From an uncultured Fidelibacterota bacterium (GTDB lineage Bacteria > Fidelibacterota > UBA8477 > JABMPR01), in the NCBI GenBank assembly GCA_937888365.1, contig CALBFA010000098.1, forward strand, positions 1-32,888: a stretch of 32,888 nt of DNA. Direction: 5' to 3'. A model generated the notes under the pieces. That model ran no database searches and was not told where the DNA came from. It saw nothing but the letters and a program-made list of their open reading frames with translations. Both the position numbers and the translations under genes were made by a program. Below are positions 7,834 through 16,127 of the stretch, one piece after another. Every line of letters starts with the position of its first letter. The first letter of the stretch is position 1.

Positions 7834-9399
7834 ATGGAAAAAAACAGTAACAAAGGTAGAATATTGTGGGCAGATGATGAGATCGAATTATTACGTCCAC
7901 ATAAAATATTTTTAGAGCAAAGAGGCTATGAAGTTTTCACTGTAACAAACGGTGCTGATGCAGTTGAAATTGTAAAATCAAAAGATTTCGATATCGTATT
8001 ATTAGATGAGATGATGCCGGGATTGGATGGTCTTCAAACCCTTGCACAGCTCAAAAGCATCAGACCTTCGCTTCCAGCAATAATGATTACGAAAAACGAA
8101 GAAGAATCATTAATGGAAGAAGCAATTGGGGAACAAATATCCGATTATTTGACAAAACCTGTGAATCCTTCACAAATTATTTCCGCTATAAAACGTATTT
8201 TAGACAAAACAAGAATTCGACAAAATGCTGTATCTGAAAAATATATAAATGCATTTAATGAATTAAATTTACAAATCGGCAATGATGTGTCAGCTAAAGA
8301 TTGGATAAAAATTCATCATCAACTCTCTAATTGGGAGCTTGATATTGAGGATTTCCCCGAATTGGGTTTCCAAGACATGCTGCAGCAACAGAAGAAAGAT
8401 GCGGATCTTGAATTTTCACGATTCATTCGGTCGAAATATGAAAAATGGGTAAATGGACCCTATGACCAAAGACCCATCATGGCTCCGGATGTGATCCGGA
8501 AATTTGTGAAGCCATTGCTTGAGAATGATAAAAAAGTGCTCTTTATCGTTATGGATTGCATGCGTTGGGATCAGTGGCTTACAATTGAAAAACTTCTTTT
8601 TCCAGAATTTCAAATCCGTCGAGATGGACAATATACCATATTGCCCACAACTACCGAATACAGCAGAAATGCTATGTTTAGTGGCTTATTCCCAGACGAT
8701 ATTGCGTCCCAACATCCAGATTGGTGGCATAATATTGACGAAAATAGTCTTAATGCCCATGAAGGTGATCTGTTAAAAGAGCAAATGAAGCGCCTTGGAC
8801 TTCATCAAAAACCAGGTCCAAAATATAAAAAAATCTATAATAATTCAGAAGGCGACCATTTTACAAAGAATTTTAAATCAATAGCTAATCATGATTTAAT
8901 AGCCCTCGTCGTGAATCAAATTGATTTATTAACGCATCATCGCACCGATTCATCAATACTGCAAGATCTTATCCCAAATGAAACAAGCTATCGTGAAATG
9001 GTGAGGACGTGGTTTAAAAATAGCTGGATATTTAATCTACTCCTCGAGGCAAAAAAATATAATTATACTATTGTAGTAACTTCTGATCATGGAAGTATTA
9101 AAGTTGAACATTCATCTGTTATCAAGGCTGATAGAGATGCTTCTGTAAATCTCCGTTTTAAACTCGGTCGTAATTTGCAGCCAAATCCAAAAGATGCTTG
9201 GTTATTTTCTGACCCCTCAAGAATCCGAATCCCCGTGAATAATAATAATGAAACAATTGCCATTGCGCTAAAGGACTATTACTTCCTTTATCCAAATAAT
9301 TTTCGAAAATACCAAACAAAATACGAAGATACCTATCAACATGGTGGTTTGAGCCTTTGGGAGATGATTACGCCGGTTGCGACTTTGACTTCTAAATAG
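7834..9399 (+). CDS. porX: PorX-like response regulator with PglZ phosphatase-like domain
   Basis: This 521-residue protein has a receiver domain at residues 9-125 with acidic D14-D15, phospho-acceptor D58 in LLDEMMPG and the conserved lysine in YLTKP. A helical linker follows, then a PglZ/alkaline-phosphatase-superfamily domain. Metal and catalytic positions are visible: D241 and D246 in VMDCMRWDQW, T272 in PTTTEYSRN, D418-H419 in SDHGS, and H503 in QHGGLSLWEM. The length and architecture match PorX of Bacteroidota, which regulates type IX secretion together with PorY and has reported phosphodiesterase activity on oligonucleotides. No PorY or other secretion gene lies in this window. It is immediately followed by tsaE, an arrangement I recall from Bacteroidota. 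The symbol is by family; its role here may differ. Confidence 0.92.
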   Translation: MEKNSNKGRILWADDEIELLRPHKIFLEQRGYEVFTVTNGADAVEIVKSKDFDIVLLDEMMPGLDGLQTLAQLKSIRPSLPAIMITKNEEESLMEEAIGEQISDYLTKPVNPSQIISAIKRILDKTRIRQNAVSEKYINAFNELNLQIGNDVSAKDWIKIHHQLSNWELDIEDFPELGFQDMLQQQKKDADLEFSRFIRSKYEKWVNGPYDQRPIMAPDVIRKFVKPLLENDKKVLFIVMDCMRWDQWLTIEKLLFPEFQIRRDGQYTILPTTTEYSRNAMFSGLFPDDIASQHPDWWHNIDENSLNAHEGDLLKEQMKRLGLHQKPGPKYKKIYNNSEGDHFTKNFKSIANHDLIALVVNQIDLLTHHRTDSSILQDLIPNETSYREMVRTWFKNSWIFNLLLEAKKYNYTIVVTSDHGSIKVEHSSVIKADRDASVNLRFKLGRNLQPNPKDAWLFSDPSRIRIPVNNNNETIAIALKDYYFLYPNNFRKYQTKYEDTYQHGGLSLWEMITPVATLTSK

Positions 9400-9413
9400 A
9401 GACTCTATTATAA

Positions 9414-9854
9414 ATGTTTGAATACGAATTTAAAACAATCTCAATGCACGAAACGCAAAAAATAGCTCAGAAGTTGGGGAAACAACTTTTTGCTGGCGAC
9501 GTCGTCGCTCTCGTTGGAGATTTAGGGACAGGAAAAACAACCTTTTCACAAGGCGTAGCCAAAATAATGGGTATTCATGAACCAATTTCAAGTCCGACGT
9601 TCACGTATATTAATGAATATTTAGGTGAAAACTTTCGACTCATTCATATCGATGCCTATAGGATTGAAAAAAGTGAAGTCCTCATTAAAATGGGTCTATC
9701 AGATTACTATGAAGATTCCATCATTCTTATCGAATGGGCAAATCTTGTCCCAGATGCAATACCTGAAGAGGCTATTAGTATATTATTTACAGCAGGAGAT
9801 TCTTCGTCTTCTCGAACCCTTAAAATATTCTCATATCGAAAACTAAAACTATGA
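9414..9854 (+). CDS. tsaE: tRNA t6A synthesis ATPase TsaE
   Basis: This 146-residue P-loop ATPase acts with TsaB and TsaD in making N6-threonylcarbamoyladenosine at position 37 of ANN-decoding tRNAs. The Walker A motif GDLGTGKTTF is present, followed by SSPTFTYINEY and the HIDAYRI and IEWA segments typical of the family. The length is normal. The stop overlaps the start of tsaB by four bases (ATGA), so the two are probably translationally coupled. It starts 14 bases after the PorX-like gene and could be cotranscribed with it. Confidence 0.96.
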   Translation: MFEYEFKTISMHETQKIAQKLGKQLFAGDVVALVGDLGTGKTTFSQGVAKIMGIHEPISSPTFTYINEYLGENFRLIHIDAYRIEKSEVLIKMGLSDYYEDSIILIEWANLVPDAIPEEAISILFTAGDSSSSRTLKIFSYRKLKL

Positions 9855-10519
9855 AATTATTGATATTAGACACTTCCACTTCTTTGTGTGGAATTGCAAT
9901 TACAGACAATAATACGTTAATATTTGAAGAAGAATTTATAGGCCGGCAGATTCATATTGAAGTTCTTGCACCCACCATAAAAAAAGCAATTCAAGCGCAT
10001 GGCAACGTTGATGCGATAGCTCTTACCATCGGGCCTGGTAGCTTTAACGGACTGCGGATAGGTTTGACAACGGCAAAAGCCCTCGCGTTTGTCTATAGGA
10101 TTCCTATTATTCCAGTACCTACCTTAGATGCATTGGCATGGCAACTAGACATCTCTAATTTTCCATGCAAAATATTACTTTATTCACATCGCGATTATTT
10201 TCATTATGCAGAATATTTTTTAGAAGAAGGTTCGCCAAAATCACTTAAAACTCAATTTAAATCCGCAAGTGAAATAATAGAAGAGGATGACCTTCCTATT
10301 TTCACAAATGAAGTGGAAAAACTCACATTGCTTGTTGATAATCCCGTACGTATGATTGAGAATGTTCAACCTCGAATTTCCTCCATTGCATTTTGGGCAT
10401 ACAAAAATAAAGCACACGCTTCTACGGATTATTATACATTAGAGCCCGTATATAATGCAGTATATGTAGCAAAAAAATGGACTCCACCTGCCTATATTCA
10501 AACAGAATTATCTAAATAA
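9851..10519 (+). CDS. tsaB: tRNA t6A synthesis protein TsaB
   Basis: This protein of 222 residues is the TsaB scaffold/dimerisation partner of TsaD. The N terminus MKLLILDTSTSLCGIAI is the ASKHA-type phosphate 1 region, and the segment IGPGSFNGLRIGLTTAKALA is the family signature. As in other TsaB proteins, the C-terminal half is shorter and more divergent than in TsaD. It overlaps tsaE by four bases. TsaD is not in the window and must be encoded elsewhere. Confidence 0.96.
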   Translation: MKLLILDTSTSLCGIAITDNNTLIFEEEFIGRQIHIEVLAPTIKKAIQAHGNVDAIALTIGPGSFNGLRIGLTTAKALAFVYRIPIIPVPTLDALAWQLDISNFPCKILLYSHRDYFHYAEYFLEEGSPKSLKTQFKSASEIIEEDDLPIFTNEVEKLTLLVDNPVRMIENVQPRISSIAFWAYKNKAHASTDYYTLEPVYNAVYVAKKWTPPAYIQTELSK

Positions 10520-10537
10520 TTCTTAATAGCTAAAACT

Positions 10538-11011
10538 TTGTATACGCAATCCGAATACCAAATCATCAAAGCAACTTTGAAAAATATTCCCGATATTTGT
10601 GTGTTAGAAAGAACGATTTTTACGAAGGAGTTGCAAAAATCAGAACTCGAATCGCAATTAAATAATCCACTCTTTTACTTTGGTCTATTAAAACTTCGTG
10701 AAAGTTTTATTGGGTATTATCAAATGGTTATAATTGAGGGTGAGGCTGAATTATATCAAATCGGGGTTGAAGAAAAATTTAGAGGTCAAGGTTTAGGTGA
10801 TTTACTAATCAAGCACCTGTTGAACGAATTAGAAAAACTTCACATAAGAAAAGTATTTTTAGATGTAAAAAGTACAAACGTAATAGCAATCAAATTCTAC
10901 GAAAAATATGGATTCAAAAGGCTTGGAATCCGTTCATCATATTATAATATGGGCGAAGATGCATTAATATTGGAGAGAGATTTTAATGGCGTGGTTTACA
11001 AGAAAAAGTAA
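10538..11011 (+). CDS. rimI: GNAT N-acetyltransferase, RimI-like
   Basis: This 157-residue GNAT acetyltransferase probably acetylates the N terminus of ribosomal protein S18 or of other proteins. The acetyl-CoA binding loop RGQGLG follows the strand ELYQIGVEEKF, and the LDVKSTNVIAIKFYEKYGFKRLGIR segment is characteristic of RimI. The start is TTG 10538: no ATG or GTG lies early in the frame, and the N-terminal residues up to IPDICVLE are needed for the fold. The Shine-Dalgarno sequence is weak, so coupling to tsaB is likely. Its 3' end overlaps accD by 26 bases. The substrate is inferred from the family and from the common tsaB-rimI neighbourhood. Confidence 0.88.
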   Translation: MYTQSEYQIIKATLKNIPDICVLERTIFTKELQKSELESQLNNPLFYFGLLKLRESFIGYYQMVIIEGEAELYQIGVEEKFRGQGLGDLLIKHLLNELEKLHIRKVFLDVKSTNVIAIKFYEKYGFKRLGIRSSYYNMGEDALILERDFNGVVYKKK

Positions 11012-11846
11012 AAATATCAAAACCTCAAATGAGGATAAAAAAGAGTATCGTGACGGTCTTTGGATTAAGTGCAATAATTGTCGCCAAATACTTTATCAAG
11101 CTGAGTTGACGCGGAACAATCATGTTTGTTATAAATGTAATTATCATTTTCGAATCCCTGCAAATAAGTATATCGAATTGCTGTTGGATAAGGGATTTAA
11201 AACGCAGTTTGAAGATATCACTCCCCGTGACCCCCTAAAGTTTAAAGCACAAAAAAAATACAAAGATCAGCTGGAAGCAGCTCAAAAGAAGACAGGGATT
11301 AAAGATGCCATCCGTGTTGCGACGGGTTCGATAAATTCGATTCCTGCAATTGTAGCCGTGATGGATTTTTCATTTATCGGTGGTAGTATGGGATCCGTTG
11401 TTGGAGAAGTGATTTCTCGAAGCGCTGAACAGGCTAGGCAAGAACATCGAGCTTTGATTATCGTTTCGGCGTCTGGTGGCGCACGAATGATGGAAGGTGC
11501 CTACTCATTAATGCAGATGGCTAAAATCTCAGCGAAGCTGGGACAACTTAGTGATGCAAAGATACCCTTTATCTCCGTTATGACAGACCCCACTACGGGC
11601 GGTGTAACCGCTAGTTTTGCAATGCTCGGAGACATCAATATAGCCGAACCTGGCGCTTTAATTGGTTTCGCTGGACCAAGAGTTATCAAGCAAACAATTG
11701 GTGCTGATTTACCAGAAGGCTTTCAGAGAGCAGAGTTTTTATTGGAAAAAGGATTCCTCGATTTAATTGTTCCAAGAGAACAAATGAAAATAAAACTGAC
11801 TGAATTATTAGGTGTACTACATGGCCAAACCACATATTCTGCTTAG
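10986..11846 (+). CDS. accD: Acetyl-CoA carboxylase carboxyltransferase subunit beta
   Basis: This 286-residue beta subunit of the carboxyltransferase transfers CO2 from carboxybiotin to acetyl-CoA, making malonyl-CoA for fatty acid synthesis. The N-terminal zinc ribbon is complete (C29, C32, C48, C51), and the crotonase-fold core includes VSASGGARMMEGAYSLMQMA and GGVTASFAMLGD. The length is normal. The ATG at 10986 follows GAGAGA. It overlaps both neighbours by 26 bases, so translation is probably coupled through rimI-accD-surE. The alpha subunit gene is not in the window. Confidence 0.97.
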   Translation: MAWFTRKSKNIKTSNEDKKEYRDGLWIKCNNCRQILYQAELTRNNHVCYKCNYHFRIPANKYIELLLDKGFKTQFEDITPRDPLKFKAQKKYKDQLEAAQKKTGIKDAIRVATGSINSIPAIVAVMDFSFIGGSMGSVVGEVISRSAEQARQEHRALIIVSASGGARMMEGAYSLMQMAKISAKLGQLSDAKIPFISVMTDPTTGGVTASFAMLGDINIAEPGALIGFAGPRVIKQTIGADLPEGFQRAEFLLEKGFLDLIVPREQMKIKLTELLGVLHGQTTYSA

Positions 11847-12606
11847 TAATGATGATGGTATTAATGCGCCTGGTTTAGCCGCTTTAGAAAAAGAAATCTC
11901 TAAATTTGCCACTGTTTCAATCGTAGCACCTATTACGGAGATGTCTGCAATGGGGCATGCCATTACTATTTCGAATCCTATTAAGCTCGTAAATATTTAT
12001 CGTGACGAAGAATTTTATGGCTACGGCATCGAGGGTACTCCTTCGGATTGCGTAAAATTGGCAATACAGGGAGACTTAATTTCGAAACCCGATATGGTGA
12101 TTTCTGGTATTAATCAAGGCGCAAATCTTGGGATCGATATTATTTACTCAGGCACGGTCTCCGCCGCCTATGAGGGGACATTATTAGGCGTCCCATCGAT
12201 AGCCGTTTCCCTTGATTCTTTTAAGTCAAAAGATTTTAGTATAGCGGCAAAAATTGTTAGTCATCTAGCCAAAAAAGTACTAGCGCAAGGTTTGCCTCTC
12301 GGAACATTATTAAACCTGAATATTCCCGCTGTTAAATCCATCGATCAAATAAAAGGCATTAAAATTGTGAAACAAGGGAATGCCTTGTATCGTGAAAATT
12401 TTGAAAAACGAATGGATCCACGAAATCGCGTCTATTATTGGATGTCTGGGGAGCGTGATGTGAAAGACCTAAACCCAGAGTTGGATGAGATAGCCATCAA
12501 GGATAATTGGGTCACCTTGACACCGATTCAGTACAATTTGACACACTTTGACTTTATGAAAAATCTCTCATCTTGGGGATTAGATATGGAATCACTTGAT
12601 GCATGA
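11821..12606 (+). CDS. surE: 5'/3'-nucleotidase SurE
   Basis: This 261-residue metal-dependent nucleoside monophosphate phosphatase has the family signature HILLSNDDGINAPG at its N terminus (metal ligands D11 and D12). The conserved serine loop MSAMGHAIT and the SGINQGANLG segment with its asparagine are also present. ATG 11821 is chosen over GTG 11812 because AGGTG at 11810-11814 is correctly spaced for the ATG and would overlap the GTG. It overlaps accD by 26 bases, and its stop overlaps the guaA start. Confidence 0.96.
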   Translation: MAKPHILLSNDDGINAPGLAALEKEISKFATVSIVAPITEMSAMGHAITISNPIKLVNIYRDEEFYGYGIEGTPSDCVKLAIQGDLISKPDMVISGINQGANLGIDIIYSGTVSAAYEGTLLGVPSIAVSLDSFKSKDFSIAAKIVSHLAKKVLAQGLPLGTLLNLNIPAVKSIDQIKGIKIVKQGNALYRENFEKRMDPRNRVYYWMSGERDVKDLNPELDEIAIKDNWVTLTPIQYNLTHFDFMKNLSSWGLDMESLDA

Positions 12607-14131
12607 ACTTGTACTCATTGTTGATTTTGGTTCGCAATATACTCAATTAATCGCGCGTCGAATTAGAGAGGAAAATGTTTATTGCGAAATAATTTCACCT
12701 GAATTATCGATTGAAGAAATCAAAGCGAAAAAGCCTCGCGCCATTATTTTAAGTGGCGGACCCAACAGTATATTCGAAAAAGATGCACCTCAAATTTCAT
12801 CTCAGCTATTCGATTTGGCAATCCCAATTTTAGGCATATGTTACGGTTTACAGCTTATCGCTCGCCATTTCGGAGGCGAAGTAGAGGCGGATCAATCCAA
12901 AGAATACGGCCGACAATCCATTCAATTTAAAAATAAATCACAGATATTTTCAAATGTAAATTCAGGCTCTCTGGTTTGGATGAGCCACGGCGACCATGTT
13001 TCGAAAGTGCCTAAAACGTTCTTAAAACTCGCTGTTTCGAATGATGGCTTAATCGCCGGAATTGCACATCAGGCCAAACCTATCTTTGGTGTACAGTTTC
13101 ATCCTGAGGTTAATCACACTGAAGACGGTCAAATAATTATTTCTAACTTTCTTTTTAAAATCGCTTCATTTTCGCGCGATTGGACGCCTGCAAGTTTTGT
13201 TGATGAGGAAATTATTTCGATTCGAAATAAGGTTGGGAAAGAGAATGTCATTCTTGGATTAAGCGGAGGGGTTGACTCATCTGTTTTAGCATTTTTATTG
13301 CATCGCGCCATTGGGGAACAATTGTTCCCAATATTTATTAATAATGGACTTCTAAGGAAAAATGAAGTCGATGAAGTACTCAAGTTTTTTGAAAAATCCC
13401 ACATTAATGTCATCCAACGAGATTATTCTAAGGAATTTCTAACTGCATTAGCAGGTGTATCGGAACCCGAGCAAAAGCGAAAAATCATTGGCCGCATATT
13501 TATTGAAGCCTTTGAAACAGAAGCAAAGAAAATAAAGAATCCCGGATTTTTAGCTCAAGGCACATTATACCCCGATGTCATTGAAAGTGGTGCAATAGGT
13601 AAATATTCAGTCACCATAAAATCGCATCATAATGTGGGTGGTTTACCAGAAAAAATGTCACTTAAAATATTGGAACCATTTCGAGGTTTATTCAAAGACG
13701 AAGTTAGAAAAGTAGGAAAGATCCTGAATGTTCCTGACATAATGATTAAGAGACATCCTTTCCCAGGTCCAGGTTTAGCCGTACGTTGCCTTGGAGAGAT
13801 TTTACCAGAACGCCTCGATATTCTGAGAAATGTAGATCAAGTCTTTATTGCATACCTAAAAAAAACGGGTTGGTACGACAAAATATGGCAAGCTTTTGCT
13901 ATCATTTTACCGTTGCAAACTGTTGGGGTTAAAGGCGATCAACGAAGCTACGAAAATGTTATAGCACTAAGAGCGGTTCATTCAAGTGATGGAATGACAG
14001 CGGATTGGGTGAGAATTCCACCCGAAATGCTAGCAGAAATATCAACACAAATTATTAATAAAGTTCCAGGCGTAAATCGCGTTGTTTATGATATTACTTC
14101 AAAACCACCTGGAACAATCGAATGGGAATAA
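12599..14131 (+). CDS. guaA: GMP synthase (glutamine-hydrolysing)
   Basis: This protein of 510 residues converts XMP to GMP using glutamine and ATP. The class I glutamine amidotransferase domain carries the catalytic C81 in GICYGLQ, with FHPEV supplying the histidine and glutamate. The ATP pyrophosphatase loop LSGGVDSS starts near residue 221. The C terminus SKPPGTIEWE is canonical. ATG 12599 is preferred over the in-frame TTG 12596 one codon before it, because GGA at 12588-12590 fits the ATG. It overlaps the surE stop by eight bases and is the last gene of the packed housekeeping run. Confidence 0.98.
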   Translation: MHELVLIVDFGSQYTQLIARRIREENVYCEIISPELSIEEIKAKKPRAIILSGGPNSIFEKDAPQISSQLFDLAIPILGICYGLQLIARHFGGEVEADQSKEYGRQSIQFKNKSQIFSNVNSGSLVWMSHGDHVSKVPKTFLKLAVSNDGLIAGIAHQAKPIFGVQFHPEVNHTEDGQIIISNFLFKIASFSRDWTPASFVDEEIISIRNKVGKENVILGLSGGVDSSVLAFLLHRAIGEQLFPIFINNGLLRKNEVDEVLKFFEKSHINVIQRDYSKEFLTALAGVSEPEQKRKIIGRIFIEAFETEAKKIKNPGFLAQGTLYPDVIESGAIGKYSVTIKSHHNVGGLPEKMSLKILEPFRGLFKDEVRKVGKILNVPDIMIKRHPFPGPGLAVRCLGEILPERLDILRNVDQVFIAYLKKTGWYDKIWQAFAIILPLQTVGVKGDQRSYENVIALRAVHSSDGMTADWVRIPPEMLAEISTQIINKVPGVNRVVYDITSKPPGTIEWE

Positions 14132-14300
14132 AAAACTCAAGAAAAAGAATTGAGATAATTATTTTAAAAGCAGCACGGTTTAATTTTAATAAATATTAAA
14201 ATACCAATTTATTCTTGGTTAAAAGGGTGTTAAATTCACATAGTGCTTAATCAATATTCAGAAATAACGAAAATACAATAGATTTTAGGAGAAATAATTT
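14132..14300 (+). promoter_or_regulatory. Intergenic leader upstream of glmS
   Basis: This 169-base gene-free stretch separates two operons. It contains a perfect AT-only inverted repeat, ATTTTAATA (14183-14191) and TATTAAAAT (14194-14202), with two bases between. A short ACCAA/TTGGT hairpin follows at 14203-14219. A possible promoter is TTGGTT (14215-14220) with CATAGT (14239-14244), but the matches are weak. AGGAG at 14287-14291 is the Shine-Dalgarno sequence for glmS. A small CTCAA/TTGAG stem just after guaA could help end that transcript. I see no glmS ribozyme. Confidence 0.4.
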
Positions 14301-16127
14301 ATGTGTGGAATAGTCGGATATATCGGAAAGAGAAACGCACTGCCCATCGTTGTCGAGGGACTAAAAAGATTAGAATACCGTGGTTATGATTCTTGCGGCG
14401 TTGCATCCTTATTTCACGGTGAATTGTCAGTGGAGAAAATGGCCGGTAAAGTGGTAGGTCTTCAGTCTCTGCTAGCTAAAAAAAGAGACAATCCCATTAT
14501 AGCAATAGGACACACGCGCTGGGCAACTCATGGTATTCCTGATAAAACCAATGCTCATCCTCATTTAAGTCAATCGGGTGAATTTGCCATCGTTCATAAT
14601 GGAATCATAGAAAATTATAGAGTATTAAAAAAGGGACTTGAAGATAATGGATATGTTTTTTCAAGCCAAACGGACACGGAGGTTATCGTTGCTCTGATTC
14701 AAACACTGTATAAAGGCAATCTAGAAGATGCCGTGGGTAATGCTTTAAAGCACGTTACAGGTGCTTATGGGATTGCGGTGATGACAAAACATGAGCCCCA
14801 TAAAATTGTTTGTGCTCGTAGAGGCGCACCTCTTGTAATGGGTATTGGAACAGACGAATATTTTGTCGCCAGTGATGTTGCAGCCATCATTCAGCATACA
14901 AAACAAGTTATTTATTTGGATGATGGAGAACTCGGTATTTTGACCTCCGATGGTGTTGAAACATTAGCCTGTGATCGAGAAAGTATTTCAAAAGATATTC
15001 AACACCTCACTTTCGATGTTGAGGCGATAGAAAAAAGTGGTTATGAGCATTTTATGCTCAAGGAAATATTTCAACAGCCTCAAACCGCATTTGATTCGAT
15101 GCGTGGCCGCTTAAATGTGAAAGACGGCTCCGCTCATCTCGGTGGAATCAACGATCATATCGGAAGTATACTGCATGCAGACCAACGCTATATCACGGCA
15201 TGTGGAACGAGTTGGCACTCAGCTTTAATAGGCGAGATGATGATTGAGCAATTTGCCCGATTACCAGCCGAGGTTGAATATGCTTCAGAGTTTCGATATC
15301 GTGAGCCCTTAGTGGATAATCGTTCCGTTATTTTTGCAATTAGCCAATCGGGAGAAACGGCCGATACTCTATCCGCTATTGAAGAAGGGAAATCAAGAGG
15401 TGCAACGACTTTAGGAATTGTGAATGTCGTTGGATCAAGCATCGCAAGAGCGACTGATGCAGGTGTTTATATCCATGCTGGACCTGAAATTGGTGTAGCA
15501 TCCACAAAGGCATTTACATCTCAAGTTGCCGTGATGTCTTTACTGACCCTTAAACTGGCTCGATTGATGGGGATGTCAAAGAAAGACGGGATTGAAATTG
15601 TAGAAGCGATGCAGCGTGTCCCTGAACAAATTGAATCCGTGCTGAATCAATCGGATGTTATAGCAGAAATTGCACGCACATATTCAAAGGCCAGTAATTT
15701 TCTCTATCTCGGTCGTGGTGTTAATTTTCCCGTCGCTTTAGAGGGTGCTCTAAAGATGAAAGAAATTTCCTACATTCATGCAGAAGGCTATCCCGCTGCC
15801 GAAATGAAACACGGTCCCATTGCACTTATTGATGAGAAAATGCCGATTATTATGATTGCGCCAAAAGATAAGACTTATGCGAAAGTCATGGGAAATATCG
15901 AAGAGCTTAAAGCACGGAAAGGGCGCGTAATAGCCATTGCCACTGAAGGTGATAAGGAAATCGCAAAAATCGCAGACCATACAATTTATGTTCCTGCGAC
16001 TTTGGCTTTTACTGCACCGATGGTGAATGTCATTCCATTACAATTATTAGCTTATTATATCGCTGTGGAAAAAGGATGCAATGTTGATCAACCACGAAAT
16101 TTAGCGAAAAGTGTCACGGTTGAATGA
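14301..16127 (+). CDS. glmS: Glutamine--fructose-6-phosphate aminotransferase
   Basis: This 608-residue enzyme makes glucosamine-6-phosphate, the first committed step to UDP-GlcNAc for peptidoglycan and lipid A. The N terminus MCGIVGYIG leaves Cys at position 2, which becomes the nucleophile after methionine removal. HTRWATHG and the NGIIENY segment complete the glutaminase domain. Two SIS domains follow, the first with CGTSWHSA and SQSGETADTL. The C-terminal end PRNLAKSVTVE is canonical. A good Shine-Dalgarno sequence (AGGAG) precedes the ATG. Its stop overlaps the next start by four bases. Confidence 0.98.
   Translation: MCGIVGYIGKRNALPIVVEGLKRLEYRGYDSCGVASLFHGELSVEKMAGKVVGLQSLLAKKRDNPIIAIGHTRWATHGIPDKTNAHPHLSQSGEFAIVHNGIIENYRVLKKGLEDNGYVFSSQTDTEVIVALIQTLYKGNLEDAVGNALKHVTGAYGIAVMTKHEPHKIVCARRGAPLVMGIGTDEYFVASDVAAIIQHTKQVIYLDDGELGILTSDGVETLACDRESISKDIQHLTFDVEAIEKSGYEHFMLKEIFQQPQTAFDSMRGRLNVKDGSAHLGGINDHIGSILHADQRYITACGTSWHSALIGEMMIEQFARLPAEVEYASEFRYREPLVDNRSVIFAISQSGETADTLSAIEEGKSRGATTLGIVNVVGSSIARATDAGVYIHAGPEIGVASTKAFTSQVAVMSLLTLKLARLMGMSKKDGIEIVEAMQRVPEQIESVLNQSDVIAEIARTYSKASNFLYLGRGVNFPVALEGALKMKEISYIHAEGYPAAEMKHGPIALIDEKMPIIMIAPKDKTYAKVMGNIEELKARKGRVIAIATEGDKEIAKIADHTIYVPATLAFTAPMVNVIPLQLLAYYIAVEKGCNVDQPRNLAKSVTVE

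Noticed and set aside
14132-14300. glmS ribozyme upstream of glmS
   Set aside because: No sequence resembling the conserved catalytic core is visible, and the region is too AT-rich and only 169 bases long.
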